34,672 bases of DNA, from the NCBI GenBank assembly GCA_001304855.1, contig BBZN01000045.1:1-34672 (forward strand), given 5' to 3'. Both the position numbers and the translations under genes were made by a program. The notes beneath the pieces were generated by a model. The model did not search any database. It saw only the letters and a list, made by a program, of their open reading frames with translations, and had not been told where the DNA came from. Each line of letters opens with the position of its first letter. Position 1 is the first letter of the stretch. Source of the stretch: Clostridia bacterium UC5.1-1D2. GTDB taxonomy: Bacteria; Bacillota; Clostridia; Lachnospirales; Lachnospiraceae. This document shows, in pieces, positions 16,620-26,177 of this stretch.

Positions 16620-18206
16620 ATGAAAAGAATAGCCATAGATAGCAGGCGCTTTTTAGCCGCTTTCCTTGGGGCATTGTTTCTGGCGGCCGGGACTGCCGCC
16701 GGGGCAGAGCCCGGAGCGGTTATCAACGGGGGCGCCTTCGGGGAACAGATTATACTGTATGTCCAGAGTCCCGGGGAGGTAGATGATATCAGCTGCCAGA
16801 TCGGTACGGCTCTGTGCGGGGAGATTGCCTGGAAGCATATATCCCAGGAGGAAACTCCTGTAAAAACCTATCTGCTGGTGGATAATTCCCTGTCCGTATT
16901 ACAGCAGTACCGGCCGATGATCAATGAGATTATGAACAATCTGGCTGCAAACCGCATGCCTGGAGAGGAGTTTACGGTTGCAACCTTTTCAGATAAAATT
17001 ACATACCTTATAGAGGATTCCGGCGACTATGCCGGATTAAAGAGGCGGTTGACGGTATTTCCTATGAAGATCAGGAAACCTATCTCACAGACGTGCTCTA
17101 TGAACTTCTGGAGGCCTGGAACCGGGAGCCTTCCCCTGTGCTTAAACGGATTGTCATCGTGTCCGACGGAGTGGACAATAAGACGATGGGATATACAAAG
17201 GAGGAGCTCTACGGGCTTCTAAGGAACATCCTTATCCCATCTATACCCTGGGCTGCGCCGATAAGAGCAATAGCAACAGCGAGGCGCTTAAAATATGTCG
17301 GCGCTGTCCCGGTTGACCCAGGCCGAAGCCTGGCTGCTGGATGATGTGGGTGATTCCATGGCAGTGGTTCAGGGCGTGGCCGGCAGCAATGATGTTATAC
17401 GTGTGGAGATTACGGTTCCTGCCGAACTCAGAGATGGGGCGGACAAGGGAGTGAAGCTGACCCTCCAGGCGGGGGGAGAGGTGTTGGAGGCTTCCACAGT
17501 GGTATCTATGCCCTTTGGAGCCGCAGACGGGAGGGGCCCGGAGGAGACAGAGGCGCCGGTATCCCGCCAGGAGGAGGATGAGGAGGCCAGGGCTCAGGAG
17601 AGGGCCAGTCTGGAGGCGGAAAAGCTGGAAGCAGCTAAAATCCTGCGCAGGAAAAAGCTGTTTACATTGGGAGCCGCAGGATGCGCCGCATTTCTCATTG
17701 CAGCAGCCTTAACAGTTGTGATTGTGAGAGCCCTCACTCTAAAAAAGAAAGAAAATGAGTTTGAGACGGCTCCGGAGAGCGCCGCTCACGAATATGAATT
17801 CAGGCAGGGTCCTGTGAGAAGCGTAATGGATGAGACTGAGATGGCAGGGAGCGGAGGCAGAGACGGGGAGCAGACAGCCATGGTGTGGGGGAATGATGAA
17901 AGAGCCTATACCCTGGTGCTGACGGATCAGGATCATCCGGGGAAAACCTTTGAGGTGCCTTTAAACGGCTCCGTGGTAGTGGGGCGGAGCAGAAAGGACG
18001 GCTGTCAGGTAGTGTTGGATTATGAACGGTCCGTATCCCATTGCCACTGCAAGATCAGTGTGGAGAACGGACAGATGCGGGTGACGGACCTGGGTTCTAA
18101 AAACGGAACCATTGTGAACGGTAAACGGGTGGTGGGAACTGCAGCGGTGGCCGGAGGCAGTATTCTGACACTTGGAAATCTGCGGCTGAAGGTTGAGTTG
18201 CGCTGA
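16620..18206 (+). CDS. Signal peptide-VWA-TM-FHA protein (two frameshifts)
   Basis: After repair this has about 528 residues. A Sec signal peptide (FLGALFLAAGTAAGAE) is followed by an extracellular von Willebrand A domain with the MIDAS signature DNSLS in YLLVDNSLSVL and a later VSDGVDN. A Glu/Ala-rich helical linker leads to a TM helix (FTLGAAGCAAFLIAAALTVV, near nt 17660-17720). The C terminus is a cytoplasmic FHA domain with VVVGRSRKDG, SVSHCHCKI and LGSKNGTIVNG. The FHA binds phospho-threonine, and the VWA domain binds metal and protein or wall ligands. Frames break near 17060 and 17225. The restored text is continuous (ISYEDQETYLTDVLYE; EHPYPIYTLGCADKS). The stop overlaps the PP2C start by one base. 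It is probably a transmembrane link between the surface and the phospho-signalling circuit. Confidence 0.88.
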
Positions 18207-18998
18207 TGAAGCTTACATATGAAGGATTTAGCGAAACAGGGATGGTTCGGAGCGGAAACCAGGACGTCTTTGGCATATATGGAGACGGGGCGGCAGGGTT
18301 ATTTCTGGTGGCTGACGGTATGGGCGGCCATTCCCAGGGAGAGCGGGCCAGCAAAGAGCTGAAGGACGCCTGTACCCGTTGGTGGGATGAACAGCAGGAA
18401 AGAATCCGTCTCCGGCGGCGGTATGAACCGGGAAGAGGAGGCTTTCCGGAATTGCCGGAGGTCTTGGGCTCCCTTAAAGAGATGCTGACACTGGCCAGCA
18501 GAAAGATCTGGGAGGATACGGAGCCGGACAGCGTTTGCGGGGCAGCTTACGTTCTTCTGTGGATATGGGGCCCTGCCTACGCTCTTGTATGGACAGGAGA
18601 CTGCCGCTGCTACCGGGCGGAACAAAGTATGTGGAGACAGCGCATCCTGCAGCTGACTACGGACGACTGCTGGGAGAATCAGCCTGACAGCATAGCAGGG
18701 CTTTCCGAAAGCGCCGTACGGAACCATCCTAATTACGGAAAGCTGGTCCGGGCTGCTGGCGCTGAGAAAAATCTGGTATGCACAGTGCAGACAGGAACTG
18801 TAAAGGGAAGGACTCTGTTTGCCCTGTGCAGCGACGGGGTGTACAAATATGCAGGAGAAAAGGCGGTTGAGGCCTGTATGAGCCATGGGCTGAAAACGGG
18901 GAAACATAGGGGGAGCCCTTGAGAATCTGCAGCTGCAGGTATACAGAAGGGGGGCGCCTGATAACCTGACATGTATTCTGGTTCGTGCAGAGGAATAA
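18206..18998 (+). CDS. PP2C-family protein Ser/Thr phosphatase (frameshifted C terminus)
   Basis: The protein has about 263 residues and is cytoplasmic. PP2C (PPM) motifs are seen in order: SGNQDVFGIY (first metal Asp), VADGMGGHSQGE, WTGDCRCYR, LCSDGVYKY. After removing one extra A near 18911 the C-terminal PDNLTCILVRAEE appears, the usual last metal-ligand motif. The unrepaired frame ends early at 18922. PP2C enzymes remove phosphate from Ser/Thr, opposing Hanks-type kinases. The likely partner here is the kinase at 28500, with FHA proteins as readers. It overlaps the VWA-FHA gene by one base. Confidence 0.9.
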
Positions 18999-19007
18999 AA
19001 ACAGGTT

Positions 19008-19072
19008 ATTCACCCCCTTTTATATGCCGTCCGTCAGTTTTCTGGAACATGGAAGGGCGGGCCTGCTATAAT
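19008..19072 (+). promoter_or_regulatory. Putative LytTR-controlled promoter 3
   Basis: ATTCACC (19008-19014, weak) and GTCCGTC (19029-19035) are 21 bp apart. An extended -10, TGCTATAAT, has its hexamer at 19067-19072, 38 bp after the start of the second repeat, the same spacing as promoters 1 and 2. The upstream AGGTTATT element also lines up. It drives the putative effector gene at 19113. Confidence 0.6.
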
Positions 19073-19112
19073 CAGGGCATAACAAGAGCATGATTGAAAT
19101 GAGTGAGGGATT

Positions 19113-20415
19113 ATGGATGAGTTTAAGGTAAAATTGGGACCGGTCAGGGACGCGGCTTCCCAGAACAGCCGGATGTCGGACGACTTATCCCGAATCAGGG
19201 ATGAGCTTTACAGCGTAAAGAACAGCCTTCGGTTTAAAATCGCCCAGAGAGAGCGGATTGAGAGACGGCTTAGCCAGCAGGGGGAGGCCGTGGAGCAGGA
19301 ACAGAGAAAGATGAAGAATCTGGCATCTTCCCTGACGGATATCGCAGATATGTATGAGCGGACGGAATCGGCCCTCTGCGGCCTGGAAATGCCTGAGCAG
19401 GAGAGCGGAGCGGCGGACATGGGAGCGGCGGACTTCCCATGGATGGAATTTATAAGCGGGCTGGTGTTTAACCCCATCATATCGGGCCTTTTCAGACCGG
19501 GGCGGCAGCCTGAAAAGTTTTTCCCTGAAGTGTGGACAGAGGTTAAAAGTGAGACTACCATCGGACTCATTGATTGCCTGGTGGCCACGGAAAAGGGCAG
19601 GGAGTTTAAGGAGAAGGCTGACGACTGGTTTGACAGTCACAGCAAAAAATACCCGGATATAAGGAGAGTACGACACAGCCACTAAGACCTGGAAGCATAC
19701 GGATCTCGACGACGATGAGGCAGTTAAGAAATTTGACAAGGATCATAAGAACAAAGGGATTGATACCAGCGTTAAGATAGTCGGCATAGAAGGAACGGCA
19801 GCAAAAGCATTATGGAGGGCGGATGCCTCCGCCGGTGATGAAAAGGGAACCCACGCCAACGCAAGCGCATCCTTTTTTAAAGCAGAAGCCTGTGCCGAGG
19901 CGTATGGGGGCCTGTACCAGACGGATCCTGTTACAGGTGAGAAAAAGCTTAAGCCGTCAGTCGGGGCCAAGGTGGGCGCCAGCTTTTCTGTCTTTACCGC
20001 AGAGGAGGAGGCCCAGCTGGGAAGCGATATGCTGGGGGTCTACGCCAAGTCCACCCAGACCCTTGGACGGGTGGGAGCAGAGGGTGAAGCGACCCTGGGA
20101 TTTTATGATGCAAATGGAAAGTTTAACCCCAGCGCTTACGGAGAGGTAAAGGCTGAAGCCATAGCCGGGGAGATCACCGGCGCGGTAGGCGGAAAGATAC
20201 TGGGAACGGACGTAGGAGTGAAAGGCAGCCTGAATTACGGCATAGGCGCTCATGCTTCAGCCGGCTTCAAAGACGGAAAACTTTCGCTGGATGTGGGCGC
20301 AACCCTGGGAGTGGGAGGAAGCGTCAGCCTGGAAATCGACGTGTCGGGAACGGTCAATGCAGTATGCGACGGAGCGAAAGCTGCCTGGAACGGCATTAAG
20401 GGTTTGTGGCGCTGA
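19113..20415 (+). CDS. Putative T7SS effector: helical N domain plus Gly/Ala-rich beta C domain (frameshifted)
   Basis: After repair this has about 434 residues, from ATG 19113. Residues 1-90 form a charged coiled-coil-like region (DLSRIRDELYSVKNSL; RERIERRLSQQGEAVEQEQ) similar in pattern to the 12934 protein and to LXG/WXG targeting domains. A short middle segment follows (FPWMEFISGLVFNPIISGLF). The last 210 residues are a repetitive Ala/Gly-rich domain (SVGAKVGASFSVFTAEEEAQLG; GTDVGVKGSLNYGIGAHASAG; DVGATLGVGGSVSLEIDVSG). There is no Sec signal peptide. One shift near 19660 joins the frames (EYDTATKTWKHTDLDD). LytTR promoter 3 and the following DUF4176 genes support a role as a T7SS substrate. 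The activity is not known, and no toxin active site was recognised. Confidence 0.65.
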
Positions 20416-20432
20416 GATATTTGTAGTATAAT
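20404..20432 (+). promoter_or_regulatory. Sigma-A-type promoter upstream of the DUF4176 genes
   Basis: TTGTGG (20404-20409) and TATAAT (20427-20432) are separated by 17 bp. The -35 lies inside the end of the upstream coding region. ATG 20497 follows about 60 bp later. Confidence 0.5.
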
Positions 20433-20496
20433 GGAAAACATAAATGTGTGATGAGATTACAGATTATGGTTAAAAAATAGGCGAGGAGAAGAAGCT

Positions 20497-20802
20497 ATGG
20501 AAAATCGGTTATTGCCAATCGGCACCGTGGTGCAGCTGAAGGAGTCCACAGCGCGGGTGATGGTTGCAGGATATCTGGCCCTGGGACCTTCCAGGCCCGG
20601 CTATGTGTGGGACTATTCGGGATTTAAATATCCCCTTGGTTATGTGAAGGATGATGAGGTCTACTGCTTTGACCAGGATCAGATAGAGACAGTTCTGGCC
20701 CTGGGATATCAGGATATGGAACAGTTTGAGTTCATTGCAAGGCTGGAATCGGCAGCCGAGAAAGTGAAGTCGGAAGCAGCCCTTGAAAATGAGGAGGAAT
20801 AA
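20497..20802 (+). CDS. DUF4176-like protein 1
   Basis: This encodes 101 residues. The pattern LPIGTVVQLKESTARVMVAGY..., VWDYSGFKYPLGYV and FDQDQIETVLALGYQD matches the small DUF4176 family that accompanies T7SS substrates in Firmicutes. There is no signal peptide, so it is cytoplasmic. GGAGAAGAAG precedes ATG 20497. Its paralogue follows after two bases. In the family context these may be adaptors or immunity-like partners of the preceding effector. That is inference. Confidence 0.8.
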   Translation: MENRLLPIGTVVQLKESTARVMVAGYLALGPSRPGYVWDYSGFKYPLGYVKDDEVYCFDQDQIETVLALGYQDMEQFEFIARLESAAEKVKSEAALENEEE

Positions 20803-20804
20803 TT

Positions 20805-21089
20805 ATGTTTGAGAAAACCCTGCCCATCGGGTCAGTTGTGTTGTTAAAAGGCGCGGCAAAGCGCCTGATGATTCTGGGATACTGCCGTTACAAAGCCGAA
20901 GACCAGACAAAGGTTTATGATTACTGCGGCTGCACCTATCCGGAAGGCTTTGTCAGTCCGGATCAGACAGCTGTTTTTGACCACGATCAGATTGATCAGA
21001 TATTTGCCCTGGGCTTCCAGAATGATGAGCAGATTGCTTTCAGGGGACGGCTGAAGGATTTATTGGAGAAACGGGAGCAGAGCCAGTAA
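20805..21089 (+). CDS. DUF4176-like protein 2
   Basis: This encodes 94 residues and is a paralogue of the protein before it (LPIGSVVLLKGAAKRLMILGY; VYDYCGCTYPEGFV; FDHDQIDQIFALGFQNDEQ). It starts two bases after the previous stop, with GAGGAG upstream, so the pair is surely co-translated. The tandem copies have diverged in the central region (extra Cys pair CGC), which may mean different partners. Confidence 0.8.
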   Translation: MFEKTLPIGSVVLLKGAAKRLMILGYCRYKAEDQTKVYDYCGCTYPEGFVSPDQTAVFDHDQIDQIFALGFQNDEQIAFRGRLKDLLEKREQSQ

Positions 21090-21104
21090 GAGCAAAGGGG
21101 AGGA

Positions 21105-22039
21105 ATGAGCATGCATTGTCCAAAATGTGGAACAGAGCTGAGAGACGGCTCTAAGTTCTGCAGTAAATGCGGAAGCAGCATAGGTGTTTCCCAAGAGAAG
21201 GAAAGAGAGAGCCGGGGGAAAAATGGCCCTGCCGCCCGCCCGGCTGCTGCAGTGAAAAAGCAGGGGACGGTTCCTGCGGCCGCCCCCACCCCCAGAAAAA
21301 GGGGCACAGGACTTATAATTGCCCTGCTGGCGCTGCTTCTGGCGCTGGCGCTGGCAGGAGGAGCAGGCGCATATTTTTACTTCGGAAGCAGGAATGACGA
21401 GGCGGCGCTGGAGTCGGTAAGGAACGAGTTTTCGGGAACGGAGGACGAGGAAGAGAGGGACGCCTCCCTGGAATCGGAACTGCCCTCAGATGTGACGGAA
21501 GGATTAAGGGAAACTGAGACGGCAGCCATGCCCACGGAAGCAGCCACCGTATCTGGGACAGCCGCCATGCCCACGGAAGCAGCCACCGTACCTGAGACGG
21601 CAGCCATGCCCACGGAAGCGGTTCCCACCACGGTATACGCCGGTGAGGGCGCCTCCCAAAGTGAAAAGATACAGTATATCAGGGACGCATATAACCGTAT
21701 CGTTGCAAATCTGGGCGCTGCCGCCAGGATGGAGGAAATTACTACGACGGAAACGGCATGCTGGTAAAGAAAGCGGTTTCTAACGGAAATACAGTAATAG
21801 ACAGCGCCATGAGAAGCAACGGCTACGCTGCATACAGCCTGGAATATTATTACGACGATCAGTATCCGTCGCCCTACCCCATATTTATTTTTGCGGTCAT
21901 CGACGGGAAGGAATACAGGTATTATTTTAACAATGGCAATTTTATCCGCAGGGTGGGACCTGAAGGAAGCGTAAACGACAGTCCGGAGATGAACTCCTTT
22001 ATAACCACATTGAGGGATGAAGGATATTCGGACAGATAA
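21105..22039 (+). CDS. Zinc-ribbon-TM-ectodomain protein A (frameshifted)
   Basis: After repair this has about 311 residues. The N-terminal zinc ribbon is CPKCG...CSKCG (residues 5-24). A basic Pro/Ala linker and a TM helix (LIIALLALLLALALAGGAGAY) are followed by an acidic region, Thr/Ala-rich repeats and an extracellular domain (YDGNGMLVKKAVSNGN; FIFAVIDGKEYRYYFNNG). The frame breaks near 21735, and the next frame begins in sense at once. The zinc ribbon should face the cytoplasm. It is closely related to protein C (24210) in ribbon, linker and TM (same SVRxEF motif after the TM). Function unknown. Confidence 0.78.
21516..21632 (+). repeat. Three tandem 39-bp repeats in the stalk of zinc-ribbon protein A
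   Basis: Copies start at 21516, 21555 and 21594, a period of 39 bp, encoding 13-residue units of the type ETAAMPTEAATVS. The third copy has a diverged end. They form a Thr/Ala/Pro stalk between the TM helix and the ectodomain. Confidence 0.9.
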
Positions 22040-22065
22040 AAGACTTGCAAAGGAGAATTAAGAGT

Positions 22066-24159
22066 ATGAAATGCTGGAAATGCGGAATGGAATTGGAAGA
22101 GGACAGTATGTTCTGTGACAACTGCGGAGCAAAGGTAACTGCAGAGGGGAGAGAAGAATCCAATGAGACAGTCGTGGTAAATGCTTTCCCGGATGAGGCC
22201 GGGAAGGATCCGGGCGCGGAGATAGCCGGGGAGGCGTCCAGGCCGGGAGCAGGAGGCTCCGGTCCAGGAGCGGCAGACAGCCCCGGTACAGACGGCGGAT
22301 CCGACACAGAAGGAGCCATCGGCCGAAACCCGGAGCCAGGCGGCGCAGGAATCATCCGGCACGTCACAGACGGCTGCGGAGGGCCAGGGGCCATGGGTTT
22401 ACTGCCCCAACTGCGGCGCCAGGTTCGCAGAGGGAGAGGCGTTCTGCGATGAATGCGGCACCAGCTTATTGGAGGACAAGCCTGTGGGCGCTGCAGTCCA
22501 GGAAGGAAAAGAGAAAAAACCATTTAATAAAGCGCTTCTGGCAATTCCGGCCGTGGTTTGGTAGTAGGAGCAGGCGTCCTTGGAATGCGTCTTATGGGCG
22601 GCGGAAGCTCCGGCGATAAAGTGCCTGCCAAACTGGCATATTTTCAGGAGGAATCCCTGATGCTTATCGATCTGAAGAAAAAGAAAGCGGAGCCGGTGGA
22701 GATTACAGATTCGTATATGAGATCCGGGGGCTATTATGAGGGGGAGGATATTCTCAGCCCGGACGGAACTTATCTGTTCTACAAGGAGAACTACGACGGC
22801 GACAATTACAAGCTGTTCAGAGCCAAGGTATCCAAGCCCGAGGCAGGGGAGGAAATAGACACCAGAGTCACCAGCCATAAGGTTCTTAAGGACAATACGG
22901 TTCTGTATGTAAAGAAGAATAAGCTGTACTGGTTCAACGGAAAGACGTCTCTTGATTTTGGGAAAAATGTGGGGTTCTACAAGGCCGACGAGGATGCAAA
23001 GCATGTGGTATGGTCGGAACATGACGATAACGCAGGCTCAACCTACTATTACCAGGATCTTTCCCAGAAGACAGATAAGGTGCAGCTTGAGAAGAATGTC
23101 ATAGAGATCCGTATGAGCAAGGATATGACGAAATTCTATGTGATAAAAGAAAACAATAAAATGTACCAGGTGGATAATAAGGGCAACAGCGAGAGCATTG
23201 ATAAGGATATTGCGGAAATTAAGTCCTTTAATTCCGAAACAGGGGAGATGTATTTTATTAAATACGAGCCCCGGGAAGTTAAGTACTCGGAAGTGGTGTA
23301 CGACGATACCAATATGATGAGCGCCGGCGAACGGGAGCGGCTGGGAAATGAAATCTTTGAGATTCCTTCCAATGAGCTGTACTACTGTGGCGGCTGGGGC
23401 AAAGAGGCGCAGATGATTTCCGAGAACTACGGAGGAAGATTTGCCTCCAACGGAACCTACTGCCTGTATTCCGAGTACCCGTCTGCAAACGAGATGAAGG
23501 TAAAATGGTCTGATATGGACAGCCACGGATGGTCCTATGCGGTTCAGACGGCTCTCGATGAGAATTCACTGTTAAAGCTGGCGGTGGGCGCGACAGCTGT
23601 TGCAGAGTACGACGACATCAATTACAGAGGAAGCCGTTACAATAAGGATTCGGAAACGCTCTACATCTACAGTGAGGACGATGAGAACGAGGAAGGGGTT
23701 ATCTATGTTACCTCCCTGAAGGGAAAAGGAGCGGGCGAGCTGGCCGAATATGACGATGACGCATACGACGTCTCTCTGTTATTTGCTTCTGCGCAGGGAC
23801 TTTACTATCTGAAGGATTATGAGAACAACAGCGGTGATTTATATTTTAACGGAGATCGGATTAAATCCGATGTGAGCTGGGCTGCCAATGCAGACAAGGA
23901 AAACCTGATTGCCTGCGCCTCCGATTATTACGAGGGCACTTATGAGCTTTCTCTCTATAACGGCAAAAAGGATATTCCGGTTGCAAAGGACGTAAGTGCG
24001 GCTGAGTGCGCCTCCGACGGTACGGTAGTGCTCATGGCGGACTACGATGATGATTTGGGCGAGGGCGACCTGATGTATTTTGACGGAAAAGAATTGAGAG
24101 AACTGGACAAAGAGGTTACTAATTTTGCTATAAGAAGAGGAAGCACCCTGGTAAGGTAA
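22066..24159 (+). CDS. Double zinc-ribbon-TM protein with propeller-like ectodomain (frameshifted)
   Basis: After repair this has about 697 residues. Zinc ribbon 1 is CWKCG...CDNCG (residues 3-25). A Gly/Pro/Glu linker leads to zinc ribbon 2 (YCPNCG...CDECG), visible only after a shift near 22395. A TM helix (LLAIPAVVLVVGAGVLGM) spans a second shift at about 22553, where a T-run is one short. The remaining 520 residues are extracellular, with repeated blades of the type YYYQDLSQKTDKVQ, LYWFNGKTSLDF and LYFNGDRIKSDVSWAAN, suggesting a beta-propeller. Start ATG 22066 with AAGGAG ten bases upstream. A propeller ectodomain could bind wall or partner proteins, but no enzyme motif is seen. Confidence 0.78.
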
Positions 24160-24209
24160 AGAAACAGCGCAGGAGGATCAGGGGCTGAAGGACTAGGGAG
24201 GAAAAGAGT

Positions 24210-25176
24210 ATGTTTTGTCCTAAGTGCGGAGCACAGTTAAAAGACGGAGCAAAATTCTGCAGCAAATGCGGAAGCGGCATCGGAGCCTCTCCGGCTCCGG
24301 AGCCGAAAGAGCAGCAAAAAACCAAGAGACAGGAAGCGCAGGCAGTACGCCCGGCAGCTTCCGTGAAAAACAGGAGGCGGCAACCCAGACGCCGCCTCCG
24401 CCAAAGAAGAACGCACACACGGGTCTCATTATCGCTTTGCTGGTGATATTGCTGGCCCTGGTTTTGGCTGGCGGCGCCGGAGCATATTATTTTTTAAACA
24501 GTAACAAGGATGAAGCGCTGCTGGAGTCGGTCCGGTCTGAATTTGCCGAGGAAGACGAAGAGGAGGAGAACCCGGAAGAAAAGGGGGCGGCCCGTGAGGA
24601 GGAGGCTTCCACAGAAGCCGCCCTTGCAGTTCAGGCTCCAACCACTGCGGAAACTACGGCTGCGGCCACTCTGCCTGTCATGGAGCCGGTTACGGCTTCG
24701 GTACAGTATGCCGGGCAGACAAGCCTGGCAGGCCTTGTAAGGGCGGGCGTGGTCCAGAGTACGGTGGTGGAATCCTCCCATATATTTCAGGCCGAGACTA
24801 CCATCGATAATTCCGGCTGGAGCGCCTTTGACGGACAGAGCGCTACCAGCTGGCAGGAGGGAGTGGACGGGGATGGTATCGGAGAATATGTAGGTATCGG
24901 ATTTGACCGGGAGTATCAGGTTCAGGTGATTACCCTCCTGCTGGGAAACCACAGATCCGACAGCTGGTATATAAAAACAACACGCCCCAGACGCTCTCCA
25001 TTAATTTAAGCGGCCAGATTTTCCAGGTGACCTTCCCCAAGGAGAAAGTGGAGTTTGCGGTGGTTCTATCCAGACCGGTGCCTGCCTCTGATATAAGGCT
25101 CACCATCGACGCGGTATATCCGGGAACGGAGTATTCAGATACAATTATTTCAGAAGTGGGAGTGTACGGAAATTAA
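24210..25176 (+). CDS. Zinc-ribbon-TM protein C with discoidin-like ectodomain (frameshifted)
   Basis: After repair this has about 322 residues. The zinc ribbon CPKCG...CSKCG is followed by a linker, a TM helix (LIIALLVILLALVLAGGAGAY), an acidic stretch and a Thr/Ala stalk. The C-terminal domain (SAFDGQSATSWQEGV; GEYVGIGF; LLLGNHRSDSWYIKN; EVGVYG) has the layout of F5/8-type (discoidin-like) glycan-binding domains. Shifts at about 24365 and 24985 each fit one A missing from an A-run. The stop at 25174-25176 is followed directly by the next ATG, so translation is probably coupled. Likely a surface carbohydrate-binding protein anchored by the TM helix, with its ribbon inside. Confidence 0.78.
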
Positions 25177-26145
25177 ATGGATAACAAAAACCAAAGACGA
25201 AACGGCAGAGGAAAAGAGAACAATAAAGTGATTCTCCTGCTGGCTATTCTGTGCGGTGTTCTGGCGGCGGCGCTGGCGCTTGCCTCTGTGGCTCTCTGCC
25301 GGAAACAGATGCAGGTGAATCAGCTGCTTGGGATGCTTACAGAGCAGCAGGAAAAGGCGGAGGAGGAGCCGGAACCGGAAGAATCCCTGCCGTCCCCGGC
25401 CACGGAAGCGGTGACGGAAGCGGCCACAGAACCGGCTGTGGAGGCTCCCACGGAACCGGAGACAGAGCCGCCCTATCTGGAAAGCCTCTCGGGTCTGGCG
25501 CCCGGGACTGTCATAGAGGCGGCCAGGCTGGATTTTTCAGACATTGACAAGTATTTTATGTCCTGGGAGATTGAGGAAGGGGATAATCTCTATGAGCGGA
25601 TTAACGGAAAATCCTACCGCGCAAACGATTATGTACCCTTAAGCACGCTCCGCTATCTGAAGATGCCTCACTACAATTTTAAGGGAGAAATTCAGGTGGG
25701 GGAAATGATTGTCAATAAGGATGTGACGGAGGATGTACAGGCAATTTTTAAGGAACTGTTTGAAGCGCAGTACCAGATAGAGTCTATGTATCTTGTAGAC
25801 AATTACTGGACCGGCGATCCGGATACCACAGATTCCGCATCCATTGACAAGAACAATACCTCGGCTTTCTGTTTCCGCCAGGTAACAGGAGGCAGCAAGC
25901 TGTCAAATCATGCCTATGGAAAAGCCATTGATATCAATCCGCAGCAGAATCCCTATGTATCCTACAGCAGCGGTTCGCCCAGATGGTCCCACAGCAATGC
26001 AGATGATTACATCAAGAGGGATACCGGATTGCCTCATGTGATTACCCATGAAGATTTGGCGTTTAAGGTCTTTAAGAAATATGGTTTCCAGTGGGGCGGA
26101 GACTGGAACAATCCCAAGGATTACCAACATTTTGACAAAAATTGA
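25177..26145 (+). CDS. M15-family D-alanyl-D-alanine carboxypeptidase-like peptidase, membrane-anchored
   Basis: This encodes 322 residues. An N-terminal TM anchor (VILLLAILCGVLAAALALASVAL) and a Glu/Thr/Pro stalk precede a C-terminal M15 domain. Zinc ligands are seen in SNHAYGKAIDIN (HxxGxAxD) and in the final YQHFD, preceded by WGGDWNNPKDY, as in VanY/DacX-like M15 enzymes. Expected reaction is cleavage of peptidoglycan stem peptides outside the cell. It starts immediately after the TAA of the zinc-ribbon gene. In this context it may open the wall locally for the secretion apparatus, which is inference. Complete, with no frameshift. Confidence 0.88.
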   Translation: MDNKNQRRNGRGKENNKVILLLAILCGVLAAALALASVALCRKQMQVNQLLGMLTEQQEKAEEEPEPEESLPSPATEAVTEAATEPAVEAPTEPETEPPYLESLSGLAPGTVIEAARLDFSDIDKYFMSWEIEEGDNLYERINGKSYRANDYVPLSTLRYLKMPHYNFKGEIQVGEMIVNKDVTEDVQAIFKELFEAQYQIESMYLVDNYWTGDPDTTDSASIDKNNTSAFCFRQVTGGSKLSNHAYGKAIDINPQQNPYVSYSSGSPRWSHSNADDYIKRDTGLPHVITHEDLAFKVFKKYGFQWGGDWNNPKDYQHFDKN

Positions 26146-26177
26146 CCCATAAGAAGGATAGATAAGGGGGAGTGAGT

